From assembly GCA_903933805.1 (NCBI GenBank), contig CAIZLM010000049.1, positions 1 through 34,283 on the forward strand: a stretch of 34,283 bases of DNA. The letters run 5' to 3'. Below are positions 1 through 8,231 of this stretch, in pieces. Below the pieces are notes generated by a model that searched no databases, was not told where the DNA came from, and saw only the letters and a program-made list of their open reading frames with translations. How positions within the stretch are numbered: the first letter of the stretch is position 1; the number at the start of each line of letters is the position of its first letter. The translations under genes and the position numbers were made by a program. Source of the stretch: an uncultured Bacteroidota bacterium (GTDB lineage Bacteria; Bacteroidota; Bacteroidia; Chitinophagales; Saprospiraceae).

Positions 1-13
1 AGGACTCAAAAAC

Positions 14-176
14 GTAACTGGTTAGCATGGTCGCGTCTGAGACAAAAAAGTGACCATTTTTTGCCAGACGAAGCAGATTTTTGTAGGCCGTAGCAGCGCT
101 ACGGTCAAAAAAATCTGCGAAGTAGGGCGGAAAATGGGCCTTTTTGGGACAGACAGCGTGCCACCTAACCAGTTAC
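14..176 (-). repeat. Family A nested palindromic element, long form
   Basis: The ends are inverted repeats (GTAACTGGTTAG at the left, CTAACCAGTTAC at the right). Inside them lies a second hairpin centred near 95, where GCAGATTTTT and CCGTAGC pair with GCTACGG and AAAAATCTGC around an AGC loop. The same 163 bp unit occurs in the opposite orientation at 26386-26549, and short forms occur at 14365, 20702, 22461 and 29238. In this copy the forward sense of the element runs on the minus strand, so any gene it leads would lie to the left of the window. Confidence 0.85.
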
Positions 177-191
177 CCAAAAACAAGTAAT

Positions 192-233
192 AAAATGCCG
201 CATCACACGTCAAATGGTGGCGCGGCATTTTTT
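192..233. terminator. Bidirectional intrinsic terminator downstream of the WG-repeat gene
   Basis: A perfect 10 bp stem (AAAATGCCGC at 192-201, GCGGCATTTT at 222-231) encloses a 20 nt loop. It carries a T-run on the plus strand and an A/T flank on the minus strand. It sits 45 bp past the stop of the minus-strand WG-repeat gene, so it probably ends that transcript. Confidence 0.75.
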
Positions 234-278
234 ATGCTCAGCAGTGGGCTAGGCGGACTCAAAAACAGCTATTGCCGC

Positions 279-1298
279 TCATTTTTCATCCCAGACCACC
301 TGTTGGTCCCGGTTGATATAGCGCCATTTTCCCGCCGACACAGTGCGAGCCAGCCCGTTTTGGAATGGCAGGGCGACATCAAATACGGCTGGAATATTGA
401 TTTTACCTGCGGTATCTATAAAGCCCCACTTGCCATTGGAGCGCACCTGCGCCAAGCCTTCGGAGAAAACACCGGCATCTTCGAATTTTGGCATAATCAC
501 CAATTTTCCCAATTTGTCGATATAGCCAAAGGCTCCATTGATTTCCACGAGTGCCAAGCCTTCGCCGAAATCGCCGGCCATATCAAAAGTGGGTTCAATG
601 GCCATGGAGCCATCCTGCCCGACAAAACCAAACTTGCCGGCCCGGAAAGCCAGTGCCATTCCATCAAAAAAATCACCCTGTACATGGCCTTTTACAAAAT
701 CAAATTGGGGCTGAACAATTTCCTTGCCTGCACGGTTTATCAGGCCCCAGCGCCCGTTTTGCACCACGACAGCAACATCACGTTGAAAGGCGAAGGCTGC
801 GTCCCAGTGGGGTTCTATCACCACCTGACCGGCGGTATTGATGAAGCCCCACAGGCCGTTGATGCCGGCAGGCGCCAGCCCACCGCGGAAATCTCCCGTA
901 CCGGTAAATATCGGATTGATCGCAAAGTTGCCTTTGATGTCAATAAAACCGGCACTTCCCTCTGTTTTAACAGCAGCGAGACCGTCGCTGAAATCTCCAG
1001 CTTCGTCAAATATAGCGGCTACGACTTCTCTTCCGTGCGCATCAATGAAACCCCAAGCATGCACGACTTGCGCCCGTGCTATACCTTCTTTAAAAATGCC
1101 TATGGATCGGTAAAGCCTGCGGACATACAATCGTCCCGCGGCATCTAGCAGCGCTCGTTGGCCATTTAATTGTACGGATGAGAACCCGTTTTGAAATTCA
1201 GAGACCTCTAAAAACTGAGGCTCGATTACAATCTCTCCATCGGTGTTGATGAACCCGAAATAACCGTTTTCCCGAATCTTAAATAGTGGTGGATACAT
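279..1298 (-). CDS. WG-repeat protein
   Basis: This 339-residue protein is built almost wholly from about ten WG-type repeats (PF14903 family). Each has a core such as WGFIDA, WGFINT, WGLINR, FGYIDK or WGFIDT, followed by a short strand, an E/QPxF turn and a D-F-x-x-G-L-A segment. There is no signal peptide or membrane segment, so a cytoplasmic location is likely but unproven. WG repeats are thought to form beta-rich interaction surfaces; no enzymatic residues are recognisable. The ATG at 1298 was kept because the repeat pattern begins right after it. It lies 201 bp downstream of the helicase on the same strand and is followed by a strong terminator. The function of this protein is unknown. 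Confidence 0.85.
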   Translation of the reverse strand: MYPPLFKIRENGYFGFINTDGEIVIEPQFLEVSEFQNGFSSVQLNGQRALLDAAGRLYVRRLYRSIGIFKEGIARAQVVHAWGFIDAHGREVVAAIFDEAGDFSDGLAAVKTEGSAGFIDIKGNFAINPIFTGTGDFRGGLAPAGINGLWGFINTAGQVVIEPHWDAAFAFQRDVAVVVQNGRWGLINRAGKEIVQPQFDFVKGHVQGDFFDGMALAFRAGKFGFVGQDGSMAIEPTFDMAGDFGEGLALVEINGAFGYIDKLGKLVIMPKFEDAGVFSEGLAQVRSNGKWGFIDTAGKINIPAVFDVALPFQNGLARTVSAGKWRYINRDQQVVWDEK

Positions 1299-1499
1299 GC
1301 TCTTGCTCTATACTGCTTTCTGGCGTAACGACGTCGGCGACACAGTGTTCGGACCAAAAAAACCTGTTTAAGGGCTCGGTCGGGGCGCCAAAGTCGTTAC
1401 TTTATGGTAAAGCTACTGTTTATTTCTCAAACGCGAAGGTAACAACTCTTGGCACACGATGTCTCGCTATGTTTATCGGAATACGGCAGCACGTGAGTT

Positions 1500-3977
1500 T
1501 CAGACCCCTTCTTCGGTCCCCACGCTTAAAAATTGTAACACCATTTTTAGCTGGCCGTAAGAATAAGTATCCTGAAAATGTGCCTTGGCTTCCGCGCTGG
1601 AAGCGGTGTTGTTTTTTCTGAAAAACTGTTCAATTTCCGCCACTTGATCCCGTTCCAAGAGTGCAAAGATATCCAGTTCCCCAATACCCACAAAATGCGC
1701 CAGATGTCCCTCAATGGTGCTGCGTACAAAGCCGCGTTCAGTGGCTATTTCATCTAGATTTTTTCCGGCTTTGAAAAGTTCTAAACTCACAGTTTTTGTA
1801 TCAATCTTAGCGGCTTTTACGGCCAGTGCTTCTGCCACGAAGCCCGACATTTGGTTTGTTTGCACCTTGTATTCAGTACAATAGTCCTGAATAATGGCGA
1901 TCAGCGCTGCGCCAAACCGCTGGCTTTTGGCTGCGCCGATTCCTTTTATTTTTTTTAAGGTTGGAAGGTTTAAGGGCAGTACTTGTACTATTTCAATCAG
2001 CGCGCTGGTGGGCAGTACCTCATAGAGAATCATGTTGTGGGTTTCTGCCATGGCTTCGCGCCATTGTTTCAGTCGAACGAAGAGAATTGGGTTGGGGGTG
2101 TTTTTCGGGGCTCCGCTGTACGGTTGGTTGGTGGTTGCCGGGGTGCTTTTTGCGGCGTTGAAGTCCAGTTCAGCATTTGCTCTTGCGCGCAGGTATGCTG
2201 TGGCAGAGAAACCGGTTTGAAGGGCAACGAAGCAAGCATTTTTAATGAAATATTCTTTTTTTAAGTTTATTACACCATCTTCCAGGGCTCTTTTTACCGT
2301 TTTATTGTCCGATAGGATGCTTATTTTCTTAAATTCCGGCAGCAGTTCTTTCCCAATTTTTTCTTCAAAGTAGGCGCCGGCCTTTTGCAGTCGGGCCATC
2401 AGGTCTTGGTTTTCTTCTGGCAGAACGGCGGCCGTCATGTATTGTCGAATTTGGGGTTTGAAGCGATCGGCAATACTGAGCACCTGTTCGATGGTGGTAG
2501 ATTCCAGCGTTTTGATGACCCCCCAAGCTTCCTGCAACAAGGGTGTTTCATGTTCGAGCAACAAGCGGTTCAACTGAGCGAATCGTCTGCGCAGGTGGGC
2601 AAAGTCAAACAGATCGAACAACAGTGATTGTTGGTATTCGGCTTTTGAACGGGAGAGATGTGCTTCGTCTGGGGCGTTACGGTCGGCATCATCGCTGTAA
2701 TTTTTGACAACCTGGTCGGTTTTGACACTGGAATAGTCAATGCGTGATCGGAGGACGATGCCCTCAAAACTTTTACATCGGCTCAGGGCGACGTACACTT
2801 GTCCGTGTGCAAATGCCGACTGGGCGTCTATGATGGCCCGTTCGAAGGTAAGGCCCTGGCTTTTGTGGATGGTAATAGCCCAGGCCAATTTGAGTGGGAA
2901 CTGGGTAAAGGTACCGAGTATTTCTTCGGACACCTCTTTGGTTTTTTCGTTCAGGGTGTATTTGACGTTGGTCCATTCGGCAGGAACCACTTCAATTTCC
3001 TCTTGTTCGCCGGGGCAACGAACGTAAATGGTGTTGTCGCCGAAGCGGGTTATTTTTCCAATTTTACCATTGTAGAATCTTTTTTCACGGGTCACGTCAT
3101 TTTTGACAAACATGACCTGGGCATTGGTTTTACAGCTGAATATTTCATCTGTCGGGTAAGAGAAAGCGGGAAAATTATTCTGAATAACGGCACTGAAGAC
3201 CTTCGAGGGTTGCTCAATGGCGGATAAATGTTCGTTGTTGATGGCTTGAGCCGAGGCGTTGTGGGCTGTCAGTGTTATGTAGGGCTCTTCCGTCGAAGGT
3301 TTAAAACTGGGTATATAGCGGCTATTGAGGGTCGCCAGCACTGTTTCATCAATGTTGTTGTCGCGCACCTTATTCAGCAGGCTGATAAAGGCATCGTCTG
3401 ATTGTCGGTAGATGTGTTTCAGCTCAATGGAAACGGGGTTGGTGTTGCGCAACGCCCGGCTCCCGAAGAAGTACATGGTATCATAGTGGTTGCGCAGCAG
3501 GTTCCATTCCTCCTCTTTTACCACGGGTGGCAACTGGTGTAAGTCGCCGATCATCAGCAACTGAACCCCTCCGAATGGTTTGTATCGGTCGCGGTATCGG
3601 CGCAGCACATCGTCAACGGCGTCGAGAAGATCGGCCCGAACCATGCTGATTTCATCAATGACCAGCAGGTCGAGACTTTGTATCAGGCGAATTTTTTCAC
3701 CGGCAAATCGGCGCTGTCGGGTTGGGTCCTGGGGCGTATCTGGTATAAAGGGCCCAAAAGGCAATTGGAAAAAAGAGTGGATGGTCATGCCACCGGCATT
3801 GATGGCGGCCACGCCTGTTGGGGCAACCACCACCATACGTTTGTTGGATTCTGCACTGATTTGGTGTAGAAAAGTCGTTTTTCCGGTTCCGGCTTTTCCG
3901 GTCAAAAAAATGTTCTTGTGCGTATTGCGCACATAGTCGAAGGCGAGTGCCAGTTGAGGGTTTGACTGAAATGACAT
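1500..3977 (-). CDS. Pif1-type ATP-dependent DNA helicase with HRDC and HTH domains
   Basis: This 825-residue superfamily 1B helicase is expected to unwind DNA 5' to 3'. Visible motifs are Walker A GKAGTGKT (27-34), motif Ia VAPTGVAA (51-58), Walker B IDEIS (107-111), motif III GDLHQLPPV (144-152), and the late motifs IHKSQGLTF and QVYVALSRC of the Pif1/RecD2 group. After the motor come a spacer, an HRDC-like segment containing LPTLKKIKGIG, and a winged-helix segment of the HTH_40 type (LFKAGKNLDEIATERG) near the C-terminus, as in RecQ-like proteins. The frame stays open to 4154, but that part runs through a family A repeat. The ATG at 3977, preceded by a TAATTTTG box, gives the usual family N-terminus, so it was chosen. 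A role in genome maintenance is inferred. Confidence 0.92.
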   Translation of the reverse strand: MSFQSNPQLALAFDYVRNTHKNIFLTGKAGTGKTTFLHQISAESNKRMVVVAPTGVAAINAGGMTIHSFFQLPFGPFIPDTPQDPTRQRRFAGEKIRLIQSLDLLVIDEISMVRADLLDAVDDVLRRYRDRYKPFGGVQLLMIGDLHQLPPVVKEEEWNLLRNHYDTMYFFGSRALRNTNPVSIELKHIYRQSDDAFISLLNKVRDNNIDETVLATLNSRYIPSFKPSTEEPYITLTAHNASAQAINNEHLSAIEQPSKVFSAVIQNNFPAFSYPTDEIFSCKTNAQVMFVKNDVTREKRFYNGKIGKITRFGDNTIYVRCPGEQEEIEVVPAEWTNVKYTLNEKTKEVSEEILGTFTQFPLKLAWAITIHKSQGLTFERAIIDAQSAFAHGQVYVALSRCKSFEGIVLRSRIDYSSVKTDQVVKNYSDDADRNAPDEAHLSRSKAEYQQSLLFDLFDFAHLRRRFAQLNRLLLEHETPLLQEAWGVIKTLESTTIEQVLSIADRFKPQIRQYMTAAVLPEENQDLMARLQKAGAYFEEKIGKELLPEFKKISILSDNKTVKRALEDGVINLKKEYFIKNACFVALQTGFSATAYLRARANAELDFNAAKSTPATTNQPYSGAPKNTPNPILFVRLKQWREAMAETHNMILYEVLPTSALIEIVQVLPLNLPTLKKIKGIGAAKSQRFGAALIAIIQDYCTEYKVQTNQMSGFVAEALAVKAAKIDTKTVSLELFKAGKNLDEIATERGFVRSTIEGHLAHFVGIGELDIFALLERDQVAEIEQFFRKNNTASSAEAKAHFQDTYSYGQLKMVLQFLSVGTEEGV

Positions 3978-3994
3978 AGTAGGTTTAGAAGGGT

Positions 3995-4002
3995 CAAAAT
4001 TA
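3995..4002 (-). promoter_or_regulatory. Candidate Bacteroidota -7 promoter box for the helicase
   Basis: On the minus strand this reads TAATTTTG, matching the TAnnTTTG consensus used by the Bacteroidota primary sigma factor. It lies 17 nt before the helicase ATG. The -33 region would fall at the edge of the adjacent family A repeat. Confidence 0.45.
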
Positions 4003-4015
4003 GTGTATATTGGTT

Positions 4016-4080
4016 GTAAATGGTTGGGTGGTGCGCTGTACGGCAAAAAATGGCCACTTTTTTGTCTCGGGCACAGCCAC
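4016..4080 (+). repeat. Family A element, degenerate short form
   Basis: The left arm (GTAAATGGTTGGGTGG) and the core GGCAAAAAATGGCCAC, TTTTTTGTCTC are recognisable, but the right terminal arm is lost. It lies 38 bp upstream of the helicase start, in the opposite orientation to that gene, and 188 bp upstream of the EamA gene in the same orientation. Confidence 0.75.
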
Positions 4081-4241
4081 ACAAGGCGTTGCCATTGTTT
4101 GTAATGGAGCCGAAAAGTGAAAATGCGGTCATTACATGGCGCCACCAGTAGCAAAGTTCCAGTTAATAAATATACGTATTATTTGCCAAACAACCAACAG
4201 CGTATCAATCATCTTACTGTTCAATATTGTATATTAATGTA

Positions 4242-4249
4242 TATATTTG
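4242..4249 (+). promoter_or_regulatory. Candidate -7 promoter box for the EamA gene
   Basis: The sequence TATATTTG matches the Bacteroidota TAnnTTTG box and lies 19 nt before the ATG at 4269. The same octamer precedes both YfhO genes in this window. Confidence 0.55.
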
Positions 4250-4268
4250 TCACCAAAGATACAATCCT

Positions 4269-4703
4269 ATGAACTGGTTTCAATTCAGCCTCATTACCAT
4301 CATATTGTACGGAATTCATGATATTTTGCTGAAACAGCTATCTGGCACGGTCAACAGCACGGTTTCCAGTTTGGCGATCAATGGCAGTGCTGCGTTGGTG
4401 TTGTTGTTGTATTTACTGGTACAGTCGGGTGGGAAGTGGCGTTTTCAAGGCTCGATATTTCAGATGAATACCGTCTATTTGGTAGTGGCGGGGGTTGCCC
4501 TGGGGGTTGCGACCATTACGTTTATGAATGCTTTTAACCGCGGAGGCAATTTGTCGATTGTTGTTCCGGTGGTGTACACCGGGGTTATTGGTATTTGCAT
4601 GTTGGTAAGCGTACTTTTTTTTCGGGAGAGCATGGATTGGCGCCAACTCATGGGTGCCTGCCTAGCGGTTGTCGGCATATTTTTGATGTCGTGGCCTACC
4701 TAA
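4269..4703 (+). CDS. Small EamA-type membrane transporter
   Basis: This 144-residue hydrophobic protein has about five predicted membrane helices (roughly 4-22, 33-51, 66-88, 94-117 and 124-141). The last three have the small-residue-rich pattern typical of one EamA unit of the drug/metabolite transporter superfamily, including NAFNRGGNLSIVVPV and a final helix GACLAVVGIFLMSW. Standard EamA proteins have two such units and ten helices, so this is a single-domain version that would act as a dimer if functional. The substrate cannot be told. A start 42 nt further upstream is possible but would overlap the promoter box, so the ATG at 4269 was chosen. It is transcribed divergently from the helicase. 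Confidence 0.8.
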   Translation: MNWFQFSLITIILYGIHDILLKQLSGTVNSTVSSLAINGSAALVLLLYLLVQSGGKWRFQGSIFQMNTVYLVVAGVALGVATITFMNAFNRGGNLSIVVPVVYTGVIGICMLVSVLFFRESMDWRQLMGACLAVVGIFLMSWPT

Positions 4704-4885
4704 GACCGCATCCGTAAACGAGTCGATCGTGTTACTGCATAATTCCGGCCCAAGTGGCCCGACCGACTTTCTTTGCCTGAAGCCCAATCTTCAATGATTT
4801 GAACCACTTCAGCGGTACTCCGATCAACGCAGTTTTTGTTTCCCATTTGTTCTTGCTATTTTTATGGCCGTAAAGATCGGGCAGC

Positions 4886-4924
4886 CATAAATAGAAGACA
4901 ATATGGGGTCCGTGGGAGGCTTAC
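4886..4924 (+). repeat. 39 bp direct repeat, copy 1
   Basis: CATAAATAGAAGACAATATG followed by a G-rich part ending GGGAGGCTTAC. It differs from copy 2 at a single base (C/T at 4910). A shorter related piece occurs inverted near 27590. Confidence 0.85.
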
Positions 4925-5055
4925 TGCGAAATCACGAAAATCGGGGCTCTTACCAATCACATCAACGCTAAGAAGCGCCACTCACTCCGCCGTATGCGCT
5001 TGGTGAAAACACCAAGCGCGGCGATCGGGATGATCGTGGCGAACACCAAGCAAGA

Positions 5056-5094
5056 CATAAATAGAAGACAATATGGGGTTCGTGGGAGGCTTAC
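5056..5094 (+). repeat. 39 bp direct repeat, copy 2
   Basis: This is the second copy of the repeat at 4886-4924, 170 bp downstream, with one mismatch. The ending GGCTTAC is repeated again immediately downstream (GTAGGCTTAC). Confidence 0.85.
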
Positions 5095-5112
5095 AAGGCA
5101 CGGTAGGCTTAC

Positions 5113-5152
5113 AAAAAAAATCCCATGCAGGGTACATCGACCGTGCATGGGA
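5113..5152 (-). terminator. Intrinsic terminator of the desaturase gene
   Basis: On the minus strand an 8 bp perfect stem (TCCCATGC ... GCATGGGA) is followed directly by eight T residues. It lies 21 bp past the stop codon of the desaturase. Confidence 0.85.
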
Positions 5153-5173
5153 GGTGGTGTGGGTAAAGTGTCC

Positions 5174-5902
5174 TTACGCTCGGCGCAGGGTGATCACTTT
5201 CAGTTTGTGCAAGAACCGGAGCATGGGGTACATGGGGTCAAATTCCCAACTTTTTGACGCAAAATTGGGGCTGTTTGGGTGTTTGTGGTGGTTGTTTTGA
5301 AACAGTTCTCCCATCAGCAGGATATCAAATGGCAGGGTGTTGCGCGAGTCGTCTCCGTTGTCGAAGTTTTGGTAGCCGTACTTGTGTCCGCACCAATTCA
5401 CAATAGCACCGTGAAGCGGGCCCATCAAAAAGTGTAGCGGTAGCAGCAGGTACATCCACCAGGAGGTGGCGAAAAAGATGTAGAAAGCCGTGTAGCCAAA
5501 GCCCCAGATGATTCGGGACGTCCAGGAGCTGCCGAATTTATCCAGCCAGTTCCACGTCGGGTAATTGCCCAAAAATTTCGAGGATACTTGCGTTGTATTG
5601 CGCATCAAGCCATCAAAAATTCGAGCAGTGTGCAGCATCATAGACACCACATCTTTGAAAAAATTGGGGGAGTGCGGATCTTGTTCTGTATCCGAAAAAG
5701 CGTGGTGCATCCGGTGCATGATGGCATAAGCCCTTGGCACGAGGTAAGAAGAACCCTGTGATGCGTAGGTTAAAAAATGGAAGGTACGCTCCCAAAATAT
5801 GTTCATGGTGAACATTTTATGGGAAGCATATCGGTGGTGAAAAAAGGTTTGGAGGAAAATGGCACTGAACCAGTGCCCTGCGAAAAAGCTTAATACAATC
5901 AT
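5174..5902 (-). CDS. Fatty acyl-CoA desaturase (membrane di-iron)
   Basis: This 242-residue integral membrane desaturase would introduce a cis double bond into a saturated acyl chain. The histidine boxes that hold the di-iron centre are visible: HHRYASH (22-28), HRMHH (63-67) and NNHHKH (203-208), plus HGAIVNWCGHKYG before the last box. Hydrophobic stretches alternate with these boxes as in the stearoyl-CoA 9-desaturase family. The protein is shorter than eukaryotic forms and close in length to short bacterial ones. The ATG at 5902 gives an N-terminal membrane helix. It stands alone between its own terminator and a 290 bp gap. Substrate chain length cannot be told from sequence. Confidence 0.92.
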   Translation of the reverse strand: MIVLSFFAGHWFSAIFLQTFFHHRYASHKMFTMNIFWERTFHFLTYASQGSSYLVPRAYAIMHRMHHAFSDTEQDPHSPNFFKDVVSMMLHTARIFDGLMRNTTQVSSKFLGNYPTWNWLDKFGSSWTSRIIWGFGYTAFYIFFATSWWMYLLLPLHFLMGPLHGAIVNWCGHKYGYQNFDNGDDSRNTLPFDILLMGELFQNNHHKHPNSPNFASKSWEFDPMYPMLRFLHKLKVITLRRA

Positions 5903-5951
5903 GTAAGGAAGTGAAGTTTATCAAGTGCAATGGTATTCTATTCTGCTGAGA

Positions 5952-6007
5952 ATATAAAAAAACGAATGGCCAGTCGCACAATCAAACGGTGAGCGGCTGA
6001 CCATTCG
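5952..6007 (-). terminator. Intrinsic terminator for the minus-strand glycoside cluster
   Basis: A 15 bp stem (CGAATGGCCAGTCGC at 5963-5977 with GCGGCTGACCATTCG at 5993-6007, two mismatches) is followed on the minus strand by a T-rich tract (TTTTTTTAT). It lies about 190 bp beyond the stop of the cytochrome fusion gene. The rest of 5903-6193 is AT-rich and shows no gene. Confidence 0.65.
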
Positions 6008-6193
6008 CGATGAAATAATGAAACAATCAATGGCTTGAACAGAAAATAAAAAAATTTATCGCTGTTTTTTCACTCAAATAGCAATAGATTGTTTTTTTGT
6101 CCTAGATTGTTATTTTTTTAAGAAATTATGCACGCCGATTGCCGGGCCAGCACCTTTCTGAGCAGCGTTGTGTTTTGTCTGCTAAAATCGCGG

Positions 6194-8176
6194 TTATTTT
6201 TTGAGGGTATTGATCCAGGCGGCTATTTTCTCTACGTCTTTTTTGGGAACCTGCAACATGGGCGCCATCGGGGTATAATCGGGCCAGTTTTCAGGTTTTG
6301 GGTTGTACACCAGCGATACAATTTGTGCCACAGTGTACTTGCGTTTGGCTACTTCTGAGTAGGCGGGACCGACCATGCGTTCGTAGGGTTTGTGACAGGC
6401 AGCGCACGTGTATTTGATCATCAGGGCTTTTGCCTCGGTGTCATTGATGGCGGTGGAAGTCTCGGCTTTGTTGGGCGCAGTTTTTTTGGCTTCTCCCGCT
6501 GTGCTTGGCCGTGCTTCTTTCATTTGCTTGTCAGGGGTACTCACGGCTTTGCCGGGATCGGTAACCGCGCCTATTGGGCCTGATTTTGGCTTGGGTACTG
6601 CCAACGGAAAGCTTGCTTTTTCTCCGGATGGAATGCTGTTGAGGGTGTAGTAAGCCGACGTATGCAGGAGGGGCAATGCATCTGTGTAAGATCGCACGCC
6701 AAGCGGCTGTATTTGGTGGATAAACCCTTCTCGTAAACTGTCCACCACAATGCGGACCCGCAACCCATCGGCACTTACTTTTGCGCCAAGAACAGCATTG
6801 TCTTTGACGTCAATCGTCGGGCTTCCATACACGGGGTGATACTTGTAACGGTAGCTGCTCGCGAGGTAATTGTCCACGTTTTGGGCGGTATTTTTATCGA
6901 CAGGTAGCGTAAATTCTATTTCAAAGCCGTCGGGTAGTGCGCGTACGGCTTTCATTTCGAAGGGCATTTGACCCGTCCACACAAGGCGTTCAAGCCCGTA
7001 GGGTTCTTTGCCGGTACTTCCCCAACCCCGGTTGGTACCACCGACGTACATGGTGGCGCCATTGCCGGCCCAACACATGCGCAACACGCCAGAGCGGAAT
7101 CCGCTCCTGAAGTCAAAGGATGCGCCTTGCCATTGTCCGTTCACTTTTTCGAGGAAAACACGGGCAATTTTTGACATACCTTGGTCTCCAACAAACAATT
7201 GTCCGGCAAAGGGGCCAAAGTTACCTTGGGTTTCGTCGGGCAATATTTCTGATGTAGAGACGCCTAAAATTCCGTGTGGCAGCCAAACTGCCGGGCTCTT
7301 AACGTGTTGATAGGGGTATGTTTTGTGGCCCAAGTCATAAATGGTGGTCGCGGGTTCGTCGGCGATGTATTCCGGTTTTTTCTTGGGGTCATCGCGTGGA
7401 TCGACCTGTTTGAAAACCATTTCGCTGCGCATTTTCACCGGAGACTCGGGTCTGTCGGCCCACACCAACGATGCTGGATGCCCCATAAAATCGCCTTCTT
7501 CCACATGTGATACAAAGCCTGAGCCCATCCAATCTCCTTGGTTGTCCCCATAGAAGAACTCGCCGTTCACCATGCCTATTCCGCAGGGAGATCGCATGCC
7601 CGCCGCGAAAGGTTTCATCTTCCCATCGGCAGATATTTTCATGGCCCATCCGCGCCATGGCACAAAACTTTTACCGGACCACCAGTCTGATGCGCCAAAA
7701 CTGACGTTACCGGTGACGATAAAATCGCCTTCGGGCGTCACCTTAGGTCCGAAGCTGTATTCGTGGTAATGGCCGGAAAGCGGCCAGGCAAAGACGGTTT
7801 CATAGCGATCGGCAACACCATCGCCGTTGCGGTCTAGGAGTTTGGTGAGTTCCCCGCGCTGCGCACAATACAGTTGTCCGTCTTTGTTGGCCAATCCGAG
7901 AATTTCGTGGAGGCCGGTAGCAAAGCGTCTGTAGTGTGGCTCCATGGAAGCGGGGTTTTCGATCACCCACACATCGCCGCGCCGGGTACTTGCGGCGATG
8001 CTGCCATCGTTCAGGGCACAAATGCCGCCGACTTCCAGTACAACACCTTCTGGAATGGGCACTTTTAGGATGCGGTAATAGTTGTCTTCCGTGGGTTGTG
8101 GAAGGGTGTCTTGGGCAGGTAATATGTTCACCATCAGGGTGGCGAGCAAAGCGAGCGGCAAGTGTATAAACTTCAT
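6194..8176 (-). CDS. Exported sugar-dehydrogenase-like beta-propeller with C-terminal cytochrome c
   Basis: This 660-residue protein begins with a signal peptide (MKFIHLPLALLATLMVNILPAQ). Residues of about 30-490 resemble the PQQ/L-sorbosone dehydrogenase-like propellers of membrane-bound dehydrogenases, with DRNGDGVADRYE, GMRSPCGIGM and FVGDQGMSKIARV segments. A low-complexity Pro/Lys/Ala linker follows, then a cytochrome c domain with CAACH (591-595) and a probable Met ligand in TPMAPM. It probably oxidises a sugar-type substrate outside the cytoplasm and passes electrons to its own haem; this role is inferred. An upstream extension to 8398 would overlap the preceding gene and lacks an export signal, so the ATG at 8176 was chosen. 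It lies 55 bp after the DUF1080 gene and is probably co-transcribed with it. Confidence 0.85.
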   Translation of the reverse strand: MKFIHLPLALLATLMVNILPAQDTLPQPTEDNYYRILKVPIPEGVVLEVGGICALNDGSIAASTRRGDVWVIENPASMEPHYRRFATGLHEILGLANKDGQLYCAQRGELTKLLDRNGDGVADRYETVFAWPLSGHYHEYSFGPKVTPEGDFIVTGNVSFGASDWWSGKSFVPWRGWAMKISADGKMKPFAAGMRSPCGIGMVNGEFFYGDNQGDWMGSGFVSHVEEGDFMGHPASLVWADRPESPVKMRSEMVFKQVDPRDDPKKKPEYIADEPATTIYDLGHKTYPYQHVKSPAVWLPHGILGVSTSEILPDETQGNFGPFAGQLFVGDQGMSKIARVFLEKVNGQWQGASFDFRSGFRSGVLRMCWAGNGATMYVGGTNRGWGSTGKEPYGLERLVWTGQMPFEMKAVRALPDGFEIEFTLPVDKNTAQNVDNYLASSYRYKYHPVYGSPTIDVKDNAVLGAKVSADGLRVRIVVDSLREGFIHQIQPLGVRSYTDALPLLHTSAYYTLNSIPSGEKASFPLAVPKPKSGPIGAVTDPGKAVSTPDKQMKEARPSTAGEAKKTAPNKAETSTAINDTEAKALMIKYTCAACHKPYERMVGPAYSEVAKRKYTVAQIVSLVYNPKPENWPDYTPMAPMLQVPKKDVEKIAAWINTLKK

Positions 8177-8231
8177 ATTTCGTTGAAAATAAGGTTCTTG
8201 AATAGCAAAAAGAGGCTGTTGGGGCGTTTGG

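Larger units (their letters stand above)
4704..5112. other. Gene-free, repeat-rich stretch with a possible gene remnant
   Basis: No convincing complete gene is present. The stretch contains a 39 bp direct repeat (4886-4924 and 5056-5094) and a perfect 10 bp hairpin with a 4 nt loop (4996-5019, GCGCTTGGTG stem). On the minus strand, 4920 to 4732 stays open for 62 codons and ends in a protein-like basic tail (LKWFKSLKIGLQAKKVGRA), but no start codon is visible. It may be the C-terminal remnant of a decayed gene; I do not recognise the family. Confidence 0.35.

Noticed and set aside
144-1148. Long plus-strand open frame opposite the WG-repeat gene
   Set aside because: It mirrors the repetitive minus-strand gene, its translation has no family features, and it begins inside a family A element.
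3978-4154. 59-residue N-terminal extension of the helicase
   Set aside because: It translates a family A repeat and passes through the promoter box; the family N-terminus begins at 3977.
4957-5148. Minus-strand 63-codon frame between the EamA and desaturase genes
   Set aside because: It spans the desaturase terminator and a direct repeat, and shows no conserved pattern.
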